Positions 24,864 to 33,831 of a DNA stretch of 64,000 nt are shown here, in pieces. The DNA is from RPQJ01 sp963748985 (GTDB lineage Bacteria; Pseudomonadota; Gammaproteobacteria; Steroidobacterales; Steroidobacteraceae). The notes below the pieces were generated by a model. It made no database searches. It had not been told where the DNA came from and saw only the letters and a list, made by a program, of their open reading frames with translations. Every line of letters starts with the position of its first letter. Position 1 is the first letter of the stretch. Position numbers and translations under genes: made by a program. The stretch covers positions 179,288 through 243,287 of the forward strand of contig CAVVKQ010000005.1 of NCBI GenBank assembly GCA_963748985.1. Direction: 5' to 3'.

Positions 24864-25760
24864 TCAAGGGCGATCCACAACGAACGAATATAGGCGCCCG
24901 GGCCTGCTGTCGACAAAATTCAGAACTCGCCGTGCGAGCCCCCAAACCGTCGGGCGGGCCAGCAAACTCTCGACGATCGACGCACCTCCCGGCACGCGGG
25001 CACCGATACGACGCGCCAGTTCGCCGCGGAGGCCTTCCGTATCCAGTGGCGCATAGTTGATCGGGCTGTCGAACGGGGCAAGCGTGACGACGGAACGAAA
25101 GCCCGCGGATTCAAGTGCCGACAGGTACTGGCCGAGAAGATGCGCATTCTCTCCGCCATACAAGTTGTGTAATGGATGCGACTCAAGGAACCGCGCCAGG
25201 TCATCCGCGTGCGATATGACGTGTTCCCGCACGGCGATCAGCCGCCCACCCGGTTTGAGCACCCGGTGGAACTCGCGACAGGTCGCGGCCAGATCGTGAG
25301 TGTGATGCAGTACCGCACGTGCAAACACAAGGTCAAACGAATGGTCCTCGAATGGCAGACGCTCGGAGAAGTCTTCGGTCACCTGTATGGGAAGTCCAGT
25401 ATCACGGACCAGAGAGCGAATCGCCTCCGCACCCACCAGGGCACTGGAATTCGGCTCGAGCGCACTGACGCTGAATCCCTCCCGCGCGAGGGCGTAGCTT
25501 GCAATGCCGCGGCCGGCGCCGACATCCAGCGCTCGCTTACCGGACCGCGGCAGGAACGCAACGATCGCACGCCATTCCTCGCTGGCCCAGTAACGTTCGG
25601 CCGCTGCCTGCAGCGGATCGTCGTAGTACGCGTCGATCACGAGATCGCGTTGGTCTGGTTGCGTCCGCAGCCACTGGACCGCAGATTCCCAACTTTTCTC
25701 TACAACGGAAGTGGAACGATTTTGCTGCTTCAAGCAAGGAGTCCAAGTGACGATGCCCAC
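24864..25760 (-). CDS. Class I SAM-dependent methyltransferase (type 11)
   Basis: About 298 residues from GTG 25760, which has CAGGGG 6 bp upstream; the open frame continues to 26024 but that part overlaps an acetyltransferase remnant in another frame. Motif I is ALDVGAGRGIASYALAREG, followed by LPFEDHSFDLVFARAVLHHTHD and LKPGGRLIAVREH. It probably methylates a sugar or lipid-linked intermediate. Start somewhat uncertain (TTG 25733 possible). Confidence 0.78.
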   Translation of the reverse strand: MGIVTWTPCLKQQNRSTSVVEKSWESAVQWLRTQPDQRDLVIDAYYDDPLQAAAERYWASEEWRAIVAFLPRSGKRALDVGAGRGIASYALAREGFSVSALEPNSSALVGAEAIRSLVRDTGLPIQVTEDFSERLPFEDHSFDLVFARAVLHHTHDLAATCREFHRVLKPGGRLIAVREHVISHADDLARFLESHPLHNLYGGENAHLLGQYLSALESAGFRSVVTLAPFDSPINYAPLDTEGLRGELARRIGARVPGGASIVESLLARPTVWGLARRVLNFVDSRPGRLYSFVVDRP

Positions 25761-25813
25761 TGCGAACCCCTGCGAGCATTGCCGCAGCTGGCCTACGCTC
25801 GAATTCCAATACT

Positions 25814-26006
25814 TTACAGTTCTCGAATTAATCTGGCTGGATTTCCAGCCGCAAGGGTGTTTGCCGGAACGTCCTTCGTGACCACACTGCCCGCCGCCAC
25901 TACGGCGCCCGCCACGATCGTCACTCCCTTCAGCACCGACACGCCGAATCCGAGTCAGGCCCTGTCGCCGATCGAAACCGCCGCGCGAGGCACCTTGGAC
26001 CAATCT
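25814..26006 (-). pseudogene. Remnant of a hexapeptide-repeat acetyltransferase
   Basis: On the minus strand one frame reads RIDWSKVPRAAVSIGDRA, a TGA, then LGFGVSVLKGV and onward to the family ending NPARLIREL at a TAA. This is the C-terminal left-handed beta-helix of a WbbJ/NodL-type O-acetyltransferase. The TGA stands where the family has TGG (Trp), and no N-terminal half is present, so it is broken by truncation and a nonsense change. A related intact acetyltransferase lies at 26958-27554. Confidence 0.75.
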
Positions 26007-26030
26007 ATCCGGCCGCGATATCACCCTGGG

Positions 26031-26951
26031 TCAGCCATCGATGTCGCTTACCAGAAGGTTGGCACCGTTTGACACGTCGACCAGCGGCATAGTCGCCATG
26101 GCTTTCGCTCGATCCAGACCAGCCAAAAAGGTGAGTTCTCCATTGGGGCCCCGGCTATCACGAAATGACGCGTCACGCACGCAGGAAAGCAGACTGACTT
26201 CGCGAACCGCATCGTTGAGTCGGTCGCGCCTTACAAAGAAGGCGTTGCTGCCGACACTGTTGATACCCGCCAGGGCATAGTCACGCCCTCCCAGAAGGTG
26301 GAGGAAGGCTGGAAGGTTGGCGCCCCAATACTGGTCGGATGGATGCTTTTGCCGTCGTACGAACGACGGATCATAGGGAACCGTTACGGGCCTGCGCCAT
26401 CCAAAGGCGTCGTTGTACTCCACAATTATTATTGACGGGTGCCATTCCTGCAGCGCCTCCAGAACGTGGTAGTCCACTCCATCTATGTCGACGGAAAGGA
26501 TTCCAGGATCCTTCTCGAAACCGCTTTCTTCCAGTAGGGACGCAATATTCTCGCGCGTGATGAACGCAGCCCGACCTGTCAAACGGTGTTGCCAGTAGTA
26601 GTAAGAACCTCGCAACCGCGCCATGTTGGCACTCGATCCGTCGATCACAAATCCTTGCCACTGATCCTTCATCATCAGGAAACGGCAGTTGGACTCACTG
26701 AAATCTTCAACACCGAACTCGATGAACGTGCGTTTACGGATATCGAGATTGTTAACGAGGAACTGGATGATGCCGTCTTCACCCCACTGCGAGAAGACCT
26801 TGAACTCGTACTTCCAGATCGGGACATCCCCTTCGGGATGCTGCATCGCGGTCAGGATGCGGCCCTGATTGATCTTGACTTCCTCCAGCCGTCGGTCGAC
26901 TTGCAAAAGCCGAGGAATTACATCAACTAGGCGATTTAATTTTCTGAACAT
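26031..26951 (-). CDS. FkbM-like predicted methyltransferase of a glycan cluster
   Basis: 306 residues. The central region KVFSQWGEDGIIQFL, TFIEFGVEDFSESNCRFLM, GFVIDGS, ILSVDIDGVDYHVLEAL and SIIIVEYN matches a widespread FkbM-like family in surface-polysaccharide clusters. The conserved acidic and glycine residues suggest SAM binding, but the first motif is not classical, so activity is inferred. ATG 26951 is 7 bp from the stop of the acetyltransferase upstream. Confidence 0.65.
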   Translation of the reverse strand: MFRKLNRLVDVIPRLLQVDRRLEEVKINQGRILTAMQHPEGDVPIWKYEFKVFSQWGEDGIIQFLVNNLDIRKRTFIEFGVEDFSESNCRFLMMKDQWQGFVIDGSSANMARLRGSYYYWQHRLTGRAAFITRENIASLLEESGFEKDPGILSVDIDGVDYHVLEALQEWHPSIIIVEYNDAFGWRRPVTVPYDPSFVRRQKHPSDQYWGANLPAFLHLLGGRDYALAGINSVGSNAFFVRRDRLNDAVREVSLLSCVRDASFRDSRGPNGELTFLAGLDRAKAMATMPLVDVSNGANLLVSDIDG

Positions 26952-26957
26952 GGCTCA

Positions 26958-27554
26958 TTAGTTATCGGATTTAGCGGGTAACGTGGCTTGCTCTTCGGGC
27001 TCGAGGTGTCCAATGACACGCGCTGGGTTGCCACCCACCATAGTCCAGGGCGCGACATCGTGCGTGACCACTGAGCCGGCACCAACTATGGCACCTCGAC
27101 CAATGGTTACACCTCGCAACACTGTGGCACCAGCGGCGATCCATGCGTCATCAAAAATTCTCACATTACGCTCACCTAGGTCGATCGATTTTGGATGACC
27201 GAAGGTTGCGATGCGATGAAAGTGGCGATGACGCATTTCAGCGGACAGCGGATGCGTGAGATTGTCGAAGATGTTGACGTTGTGCGAGATCATGACCCGA
27301 TGGCCGATATCGATCATTCCGGCCGACCAGATGCGCGCGCCCTCGCCCACGAAACACCACTCGCCAATGTGGATACTGCCGCCATGGGCAAAGACCAGCA
27401 ATTCACCATTGATTACTGAGCCCGAGCCGATGTCAATCTGGTTCGAGTGTCGACCGATGTTGATGATTCGGGCGGTTCGACCCAAGCGCGCACCTGAAGC
27501 CATCAGGCAAGTGGGGCGTCCCAGCAGGCGTTTCAGCAGTAGTTTGAAGTCCAT
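26958..27554 (-). CDS. Hexapeptide-repeat O-acyltransferase
   Basis: 198 residues with many isoleucine-patch hexapeptide repeats forming a left-handed beta helix (IDIGSGSVINGELLVF, IHIGEWCFVGEGARIW, WIAAGATVLRGVTIGRGAIVGAGSVVT). The C-terminal VGGNPARVIGHL is the acetyl-CoA-binding signature. ATG 27554 is chosen because the family start MDFKLLLKRLLGRP follows; upstream codons to 27893 overlap the IS remnant. Likely acetylates a sugar of the repeat unit. Confidence 0.85.
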   Translation of the reverse strand: MDFKLLLKRLLGRPTCLMASGARLGRTARIINIGRHSNQIDIGSGSVINGELLVFAHGGSIHIGEWCFVGEGARIWSAGMIDIGHRVMISHNVNIFDNLTHPLSAEMRHRHFHRIATFGHPKSIDLGERNVRIFDDAWIAAGATVLRGVTIGRGAIVGAGSVVTHDVAPWTMVGGNPARVIGHLEPEEQATLPAKSDN

Positions 27555-27744
27555 AGGCGACCGTTCAAGGTAGGTCAATTCACCAGCAAGAAGATGCCTT
27601 CCCGCTGGCATCCGCAGTTTACCGGCTTTCCGTCCGCCCGGTTCGTCCGGGCCCAACCTCTCGACCCTTTGCATCCGGTGAACCGCCCCGGCTCTCCAGG
27701 AGGCGCCACTCCCTGCGAGGATGGAGCAATGGGAACGCGGGCCA

Positions 27745-28110
27745 TGCGTGAGTTCGTCGGCATCGACTGGGCCATGAACCGGCGCCGGACGAGACGACGA
27801 TGTGGTAGTTCCGCCATCTGCTCGAGGCACATGAACTGGGCCCGCAGATCCTTGCCACGGGCAACGAGTGGCACGTCGGCATGAAGGCGTCATCGGGGTC
27901 GACAGTCGTCACAAGTTGATCCACTTGGTGGCAGCTACCGCCGCCAACGTTCACGACTCCCATCTGTTGCGCGAACTGCTGCAAGGCAACGAGACATTGG
28001 TGTGGAGAGACTCGGCGTACCAAGGCAAGGGCGAGGTTGATCAATGCACTCGCGCCGCGGGTGCGCGACATGACCCACCGCCGCTATCGCCGCCACGAAT
28101 CAGTCGATAA
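27745..28110 (+). pseudogene. IS5-family transposase remnant
   Basis: Pieces of a DDE transposase are recognisable across frames: REFVGIDW, then RFRHLLEAHELG-like sequence out of frame, WHVGMKAH, and GVDSRHKLIHLVAATAANVHDSHLLRELL followed by VWRDSAYQGKG. Internal deletions and frameshifts break it, and the C-terminal part is missing. No clear terminal inverted repeats remain. The flanks 27555-27744 and 28111-28541 hold no intact gene; a 74-codon minus-strand frame at 28185-28409 has one hydrophobic segment but no relative I know. Confidence 0.8.
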
Positions 28111-28184
28111 CGACCGACCGTCGTGATGCCAGAGCCGCAAATGGACGTCGAACCCTTCATGAACCCTGATAGAGCAGAGCTTCC

Positions 28185-28409
28185 CTAGTGTTTCCCGACC
28201 GTACGGTCGCGTGATGTAATTTTCAGCAGCACCGCCGCATAGACCAGTAAGGACATCCCTGCCCCGAGCTCGAAGGCGAATACCGCCGTGCTCAGGCCGC
28301 GCTCCGAGAACAGGAATAAGGCGATAACGGAGTGTTCGCCAATTTGGAACCGCAATCGCCCAACATGTTCACAACCCGCGCAGACTAAAACAGGCGGGAT
28401 GTCGCTCAT
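28185..28409 (-). CDS. Small hydrophobic ORF, doubtful
   Basis: 74 codons with a possible membrane segment (AFELGAGMSLLVYAAVLLKI) and a CAGC pair near the N-terminus. It lies in the gap holding IS debris, upstream of nothing on its strand, and has no clear ribosome-binding site. It may be the relic of a larger membrane protein removed when the region was rearranged. Confidence 0.2.
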   Translation of the reverse strand: MSDIPPVLVCAGCEHVGRLRFQIGEHSVIALFLFSERGLSTAVFAFELGAGMSLLVYAAVLLKITSRDRTVGKH

Positions 28410-28541
28410 TCAGGACTCACTGCCTTGCCGAGGAAGCGACGCCAAACCGCCAGTGCATTGGGCTGGATTACAAAGCATTCAATGCGGGCGATCGCTTCCC
28501 AGCGTCCGGCCTGTTCCCGCAAAGGCAAGTGCTAAGCATAC

Positions 28542-29774
28542 TCATCGATTCAACAACGTCTTTTGTTTGACCGCAACCGCGGCCTCAAAGTCATGGAGCC
28601 GACGTCGGGCATGTTCGAGCCAACTGAACTCGTTAGCCATTTTTCGCGCACCTGCATCACCAAGTGCTTTACGCCTGAATGAATCAGCGACTTCAAGCAA
28701 CTTCTCTTTAAGATCGGGCAAGTCATTCATGCGGTAAACCAACCCGTTGCCATCGACGTGCTCACGGTAGACCACGCCATCACTGATAATGATCGGCAGA
28801 CCGCACGCTGCGGCATCCAGCATCGATGTGCTTTCATTGGTGGGCCAGACGGCTACGTCCGCCGCACGGTAGATGCGGCCTAAGTCGGTGTACGGCCTGA
28901 AGTCGAGAACAGTAGTAGCGTTGCAGGCTGCGAGTCGATCCCGCTCCGGCCCAGCTCCTACGCAGAGCAATCGCATTGACCGCCCTTCCTCACGCAATTG
29001 ACTAACCGCCTCCGCCAACAACGCGACATTCTTTTCTGGCGTGAGCTTCCCCGTGTACACAAACACGACTTCTTCATCAGAGAATCCCAGCTCCATTCGC
29101 AACAGACGACGTTCGCTTTGCGACGACTCATCTTTGACCGGGAAGAACACATCCGTGTCCACACCAAGATGCAGCACTTTGATCTTTTTTTCCTGCACCC
29201 CGAAAAATCGCCGCGCAATGTCTGCGCAGTCGATCGTTGGCGCATAGCACTTTTCCGTCAACAAACTGATCAGGCGGCCAGGCAGCCATCTTGCGAAGAA
29301 CGTTCGCAGCCCGGCCATCGACCGCCAGGGCCGTGGTTGGCTGGCGAGTGGAAACCCACTTGCAAGGGTGTGCGAGCCAGTAAAGAGCAAACCGCCATGC
29401 AACGCGCGGTGCAGTGCGCACTCAAGGGGCAAAATTCCAATCGCACCGAGGGCATAAATGACGTCGGGCCTCAGAGCTCGCAATAGCGGCCGCAAGCCGG
29501 ACATGCCGATAAGCCCACCGACCTCCCAGTGCCCAAGGATGTGCACCGTGTAACCCTCGTACTCGCGATGAATACCAGGCTGCATCCATTCGGCACCGAT
29601 CAACTCCGAGTACTTGACGCGCATCGAAGGTATCTGCCAATACGGCGGCAGGTCCGTCGCGACGTAGTGGACTTCCTGACCAAGGCGCGCCAAGTATCTC
29701 GGCAACATCGTACCGAGGTAGCCCATATTTCGCGGGAAGCTGTCGCCAACTATAACGATGCGAAGTGGCCGCAT
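28542..29774 (-). CDS. Glycosyltransferase family 4
   Basis: About 410 residues, GT-B fold: N-terminal IVIVGDSFPRNMGYLGTMLPRYLARLG, then VLHLGVDTDVFFPV, VFVYTGKLTPEKNVALLAEAV, LLCVGAGPERDRL and DVAVWPTNESTSMLDAAACGLPIIISD with the typical Glu. ATG 29774 overlaps the aminotransferase stop by one base (TGATG), so the genes are coupled. Donor sugar unknown; possibly the amino sugar made by the upstream trio. Confidence 0.86.
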   Translation of the reverse strand: MRPLRIVIVGDSFPRNMGYLGTMLPRYLARLGQEVHYVATDLPPYWQIPSMRVKYSELIGAEWMQPGIHREYEGYTVHILGHWEVGGLIGMSGLRPLLRALRPDVIYALGAIGILPLECALHRALHGGLLFTGSHTLASGFPLASQPRPWRSMAGLRTFFARWLPGRLISLLTEKCYAPTIDCADIARRFFGVQEKKIKVLHLGVDTDVFFPVKDESSQSERRLLRMELGFSDEEVVFVYTGKLTPEKNVALLAEAVSQLREEGRSMRLLCVGAGPERDRLAACNATTVLDFRPYTDLGRIYRAADVAVWPTNESTSMLDAAACGLPIIISDGVVYREHVDGNGLVYRMNDLPDLKEKLLEVADSFRRKALGDAGARKMANEFSWLEHARRRLHDFEAAVAVKQKTLLNR

Positions 29775-30883
29775 CACTGGGCGTAAAATTCACGGATAGC
29801 TTCTGCGACCTGCGCCACGCTATCAATTGCAAGTTCCGCGTAGATCGGCAGCGAAAGGATCTCTCCCTGCGCAGCGAACGCCCTAGGAAAATGATGTGGC
29901 TGACCGCCGAGGCGTCGATAAGCCGGCAGCAATGGCAAGGCCACCGGGTAGTGAATCTGCGTCTCGATTCCGCGCTCTGCGAGGAATATCTTCAGATCAT
30001 CACGGCGCCGCGCGCGAACCACATACAGATGATAGACGTGCTCGGCACCAGGCCGCTGCCGTGGCGTCAGCAAGCCCGGGATACCCCTCAGCATCTCATC
30101 GTAAGCCTGGGCCACGGCCCGACGTCGCCGTGTCCAGTCATCCAGATGCGGCAACTTGGCCGAAAGAACAGCGGCCTGCAGCCCGTCTAATCGTGAGTTA
30201 ATCCCCTCCATCTCGTGCTGATGCTTCACGAGCGCACCATGATTTGCATAGGCGCGGCACTTAAGTGCAAGGTCAGGGTCGCCGGTAACTATGGCGCCAG
30301 CGTCACCGTAGGCACCGAGATTCTTGCCGGGGTAAAAGCTGAACGTCGCCGCGACTCCAAGCGTGCCGACCATCCGGCCCTGGTCGGACGCCAGATGCGC
30401 CTGTGCACAGTCCTCGATTACGAGAAGTCGATGGCGCTTCGCTATATCCAGGATCGGCGTCATGTCCGCAGGATGCCCGTACAAGTGCACGGGAATGATC
30501 GCGCGTGTGCGCGGCGTAATGACCGATTCCAGGCGACGCGGATCTATACAGAAGTAGTCGTCGATGTCGACGAACACCGGTGTAGCCCCAGCCTGTGTGA
30601 TCGTTTCGGATGTCGAGATCCAGCTGCTGGCGGTCGTGATAACCTCGTCGCCAGCACCTATGCCGAGCATTCGCAGCACGATGTAGATTGCATCCGTGCC
30701 GTTACCGCACGCAATGCACTCGCGCGCGCCGACGCGCGCCCCGAAGGCGCTCTCGAAACTTCGCACCGCTTCTCCGCCGATAAACGCAGTCTGATCGATG
30801 ATCGATTGGATCGCGCCGTCGATTTCGCTGCGATGGGCGGAGTATTGGGCCCGCAGGTCAACGAAAGGAATTCGCGTTGTCAC
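29774..30883 (-). CDS. DegT/DnrJ/EryC1/StrS sugar aminotransferase
   Basis: 369 residues, PLP-dependent. The PLP lysine lies in FSFYPGKNLGAYGDAGA; VIEDCAQAH and NSRLDGLQAAVL are also family signatures. It transfers an amino group to a keto sugar nucleotide. GTG 30883 has GAGGCA upstream. With the acetyltransferase (30888-31352) and oxidoreductase (31357-32442) it forms a trio of the kind that makes 3-acetamido sugars from UDP-GlcNAc uronate (WbpB-WbpE-WbpD). A second, closer WbpE relative lies at 48969-50084. Confidence 0.88.
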   Translation of the reverse strand: MTTRIPFVDLRAQYSAHRSEIDGAIQSIIDQTAFIGGEAVRSFESAFGARVGARECIACGNGTDAIYIVLRMLGIGAGDEVITTASSWISTSETITQAGATPVFVDIDDYFCIDPRRLESVITPRTRAIIPVHLYGHPADMTPILDIAKRHRLLVIEDCAQAHLASDQGRMVGTLGVAATFSFYPGKNLGAYGDAGAIVTGDPDLALKCRAYANHGALVKHQHEMEGINSRLDGLQAAVLSAKLPHLDDWTRRRRAVAQAYDEMLRGIPGLLTPRQRPGAEHVYHLYVVRARRRDDLKIFLAERGIETQIHYPVALPLLPAYRRLGGQPHHFPRAFAAQGEILSLPIYAELAIDSVAQVAEAIREFYAQ

Positions 30884-30887
30884 TGCC

Positions 30888-31352
30888 TCAGAGACTCCTC
30901 ATCAGGCGGGCCGGATTGCCAGCGTAAACACCTGGATGTTGCAGGTCACGGGTAACGACTGCGCCGGCGCCGATTACCACACGGTCCGCAATCTGCACCG
31001 GCAGGATCGTGGCGTTTGAACCGATCGACACTTCGCTGCCGATCTTCGTCGCCCGCCACTGAGAACGGTCGCCGCGAGCCGGCCCGCCCGTCCGGAACAG
31101 GTCGTTGACGAACATCACGCCGTGCCCGATGAAGCAGTCGTCGCCGATTGTTACGAGCTCGCAAACGAATGCGTGCGACTGGATACGACAGCGCCGGCCG
31201 ATTGTCACATTGCGCTGGATTTCGACGAAAGGCCCAATGAAGCAACCATCGCCGATCCGACAGCCATAAAGATTTACCGGTCTCACGACCTTGACGTCCA
31301 CCCCAAAAGTGACGTCGAAGATCGCGGTGTCGAGGTACGTCGGAGTATTCAT
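30888..31352 (-). CDS. Sugar N-acetyltransferase (WbpD-like, hexapeptide repeats)
   Basis: 154 residues, left-handed beta helix: CRIGDGCFIGPFVEIQRNVTIGRRCRIQSHAFV, VTIGDDCFIGHGVMFVND, then GSNATILPVQIADRVVIGAGAVVT and AGNPARLMRSL. It would acetylate the amino group installed by the neighbouring aminotransferase. ATG 31352 follows the oxidoreductase stop by 4 bp; longer readings run into the oxidoreductase gene. Confidence 0.83.
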   Translation of the reverse strand: MNTPTYLDTAIFDVTFGVDVKVVRPVNLYGCRIGDGCFIGPFVEIQRNVTIGRRCRIQSHAFVCELVTIGDDCFIGHGVMFVNDLFRTGGPARGDRSQWRATKIGSEVSIGSNATILPVQIADRVVIGAGAVVTRDLQHPGVYAGNPARLMRSL

Positions 31353-31356
31353 ACGG

Positions 31357-32442
31357 TCAGCTCGGAATCCCGAGTTTGCACCGCTCCGGACGGAATCTAA
31401 GGCGGACCTCGCGACCAGTCTCGATGGATTCGTAGATTGCGGAGATGAGTTCCAGGCTGCGCCGTCCCTCCAGTCCATCCACCAGCTGTGGACGGTCGTG
31501 GCGAATGCAATCCACCACATGGTCGTAGTATGCCTTGTGGCCGAAGCCATAGACGTTGGGCGGGTTGACGGAATACCGCTCAAAGACGTGCTCATCTTCG
31601 GGTTCGGGTCTGCCGAAGCGCCAGACTTTGAGCTCATTGACTGCAAAGCCGCCAATTTCGACGCTGCCACCCGCGCCTAACAGAGAAATGGATCCCTCGA
31701 GGTCCGTGGGGCGCACCGCCGTAGTTGCTTCAATTACACCAAGTGCCCCGTTGCGAAACCGAAGCAGCACGATCGCCGTGTCCTCAACCTCGATGTCCAC
31801 CAGGGCCGTCGTCGCCACCGCATACACGCTGTCAACGTCGCCCATCATCCATTCGAGAAGATCCACGTGGTGACTCGCCTGGTTCGCAAGCACGCCGCCG
31901 TCCAGTGCCCAGGTCCCGCGCCACGCATCCTGATCGTAATATTCCTGGGTCCTGCACCAGCGTACGCGCACCGTACCGAGTACAAGCTTGCCAAGGCGTC
32001 CCTGCTCCAGGGCTTCACGCAATTTCTCTACCGGCCGATTGAAGCGGTTCTGCTTCACCACGAAAAGGCGAATACCCTGCTCGTCGCACGCGCGAATCAT
32101 GGCATCGGCATCGTCCAGCGTGAGCGCCATTGGCTTCTCAACGACGATGTGCCGGCCGTGGCGTGCCAGGCGGCCAACGTGCTCGGCGTGGCGACCACTC
32201 TCCGTCAGCACCGTGACCACGTCGATATGCTCGCTGCACATCATCTCGTCCATGTCCGTGTAGGCGGGAACCGCGTACTTGCGACCCAATATCTCCGCGC
32301 GATCTTTCGCGATATCGCACACCGCGGCGAGTTCGGCGCCTGCAATCTCGCCAGATCCGAGTAGCGCCGCATGGCGCTTCGCGATGCGCCCGCACCCGAC
32401 GAGACCAAACCTTAGCGGCGGCTGATTGCTGCTCTGGACCAT
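31357..32442 (-). CDS. Gfo/Idh/MocA-family sugar-nucleotide oxidoreductase (WbpB-like)
   Basis: About 361 residues. N-terminal Rossmann motif FGLVGCGRIAKRHAALL and the family EKP motif (HIVVEKPMALT); C-terminal domain with GGVLANQASHHVDLLEWM. WbpB-type enzymes oxidise the 3-position of UDP-GlcNAcA before transamination and acetylation by the next two genes. ATG 32442 or 32475 may be the start; neither has a strong ribosome-binding site. First gene of the minus-strand run; wzx diverges from it. Confidence 0.85.
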   Translation of the reverse strand: MVQSSNQPPLRFGLVGCGRIAKRHAALLGSGEIAGAELAAVCDIAKDRAEILGRKYAVPAYTDMDEMMCSEHIDVVTVLTESGRHAEHVGRLARHGRHIVVEKPMALTLDDADAMIRACDEQGIRLFVVKQNRFNRPVEKLREALEQGRLGKLVLGTVRVRWCRTQEYYDQDAWRGTWALDGGVLANQASHHVDLLEWMMGDVDSVYAVATTALVDIEVEDTAIVLLRFRNGALGVIEATTAVRPTDLEGSISLLGAGGSVEIGGFAVNELKVWRFGRPEPEDEHVFERYSVNPPNVYGFGHKAYYDHVVDCIRHDRPQLVDGLEGRRSLELISAIYESIETGREVRLRFRPERCKLGIPS

Positions 32443-32523
32443 AAATACGTCATTGATATAGGAATATGCAATCATATCCGCTTACGCCTTACTGGCGCCA
32501 TTACGCGCACCTCCGTCGACCGC

Positions 32524-33831
32524 ATGTCCGCATCCGGCCCAAGACGCACCGGCTTTCTCGCGCATGTCTGGCAAATGGCCTCGGGCACAGCCCTCGGTCA
32601 GGTCTGTCTGATCGCGGCAACGCCGTTTCTGTCGCGCCTGTACACACCCTCCGATTTCGGCGTTTTTGGAATATTTACCGCCTTCGTCGCGGTTGTGAGC
32701 GTTGCGGCAACACTGCGGTTGGAGATGGCGTTGCCATCGGCGAGAGACGACCATGAAGAGTCCGATCTGATCTTGACGATCCTGCTGGTCAGCGTCCCGG
32801 TGAGTCTCGTCCTGGGTGCCCTGCTATGGCCGCTAGCTCATTTGAACTTGCTTGGGCTCGGATCGCTGCCAATCTGGGCGGGCGGACTCGCAAGTCTTGC
32901 GGTGCTGGCGGTCGGACTCGTCAATTCGGTCCGTTTTCTGCAGACGCGACGACGACGGTTCGACATCGTTGGACGCGCATTGGCAATCCAGGGGCTTGTG
33001 CGCGGGCTGCTGCCGTTGTTACTGGCCGCGGCAAACCTGGGCTGGATCGGACTTACCCTCGGCGACACGCTAGGTAGGATTTTCGGGATCCGCCCAATGC
33101 TGGCAAATGCCGGTGGGCAAATCAGTACGCGACTTCGAACGTTTAGCTTCCGCGATGCTGGCCGAGTATTGAAGCAGCACAAGGACTTTCTCCGGATTCT
33201 GCTGCCCTCGTCTTTGGTCAATGCCGCCGCCACGGCGCTGCCGCTCCCAATCATCGCGCGCCTATTCGGCCTGGAAGCGGCCGGCGAGTTTGCATTGATC
33301 AGTCGTATAGCCGCCGCACCAGCCGCATTGATCGGAAACTCGGTTGCCGACGTCTTCCATGGTCATTTCGTGCAATGGTTGCGCAGCCCGGATGGAATTG
33401 CGATGTCCGAGCTGAAACGGACGGCGCGAAAGCTACTCGTCGTGTCGCTTCTTATTTATGTGCCAGCTGCGATTCTCGCGCCAACATTGTTCCCAATTGT
33501 GTTCGGACAGCAGTGGCAGCGCGTAGGCTTGGTATTTGCCGTTCTCACGCCTTTCCTGTCCGTTGGGCTCGTGGTGAGTCCACTCAGTCGCGTGCTGATC
33601 GTTACGGAACGGATGCACTTCAAATTGTGGTTCGACGGCTTGTTCCTCGTCGTGCCATGTTTCGCACTGTGGTTAGCCGCAGATCACGGCTATATCTTGG
33701 CATTATCGTGCTATTCGGTGGCGGCAACTGCCGTATACGTTGTCTACTGGCTGCTAATACGAAGAGCCGTCATGGCTGAGGTCAAAAATCGCTGCCCCGA
33801 AGCGTTAAACGACTGTGATCCCTCCCAATGA
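32524..33831 (+). CDS. wzx: O-unit flippase (Wzx-like)
   Basis: 435 residues, about 12 predicted membrane segments, MATE/MOP-type polysaccharide flippase. N-terminal VWQMASGTALGQVCLIAATPFLSRLYTPSDFGVFGIFTAF is characteristic. It would flip undecaprenyl-linked repeat units across the inner membrane. It is the only polysaccharide gene on the plus strand, diverging from the oxidoreductase and overlapping the 3' end of wzy by 50 bp tail to tail. Confidence 0.88.
   Translation: MSASGPRRTGFLAHVWQMASGTALGQVCLIAATPFLSRLYTPSDFGVFGIFTAFVAVVSVAATLRLEMALPSARDDHEESDLILTILLVSVPVSLVLGALLWPLAHLNLLGLGSLPIWAGGLASLAVLAVGLVNSVRFLQTRRRRFDIVGRALAIQGLVRGLLPLLLAAANLGWIGLTLGDTLGRIFGIRPMLANAGGQISTRLRTFSFRDAGRVLKQHKDFLRILLPSSLVNAAATALPLPIIARLFGLEAAGEFALISRIAAAPAALIGNSVADVFHGHFVQWLRSPDGIAMSELKRTARKLLVVSLLIYVPAAILAPTLFPIVFGQQWQRVGLVFAVLTPFLSVGLVVSPLSRVLIVTERMHFKLWFDGLFLVVPCFALWLAADHGYILALSCYSVAATAVYVVYWLLIRRAVMAEVKNRCPEALNDCDPSQ

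Noticed and set aside
24864..26024. 386-residue methyltransferase starting at 26024
   Set aside because: The first ~88 codons are the wrong frame of an acetyltransferase remnant; the methyltransferase homology begins later and GTG 25760 has a ribosome-binding site.
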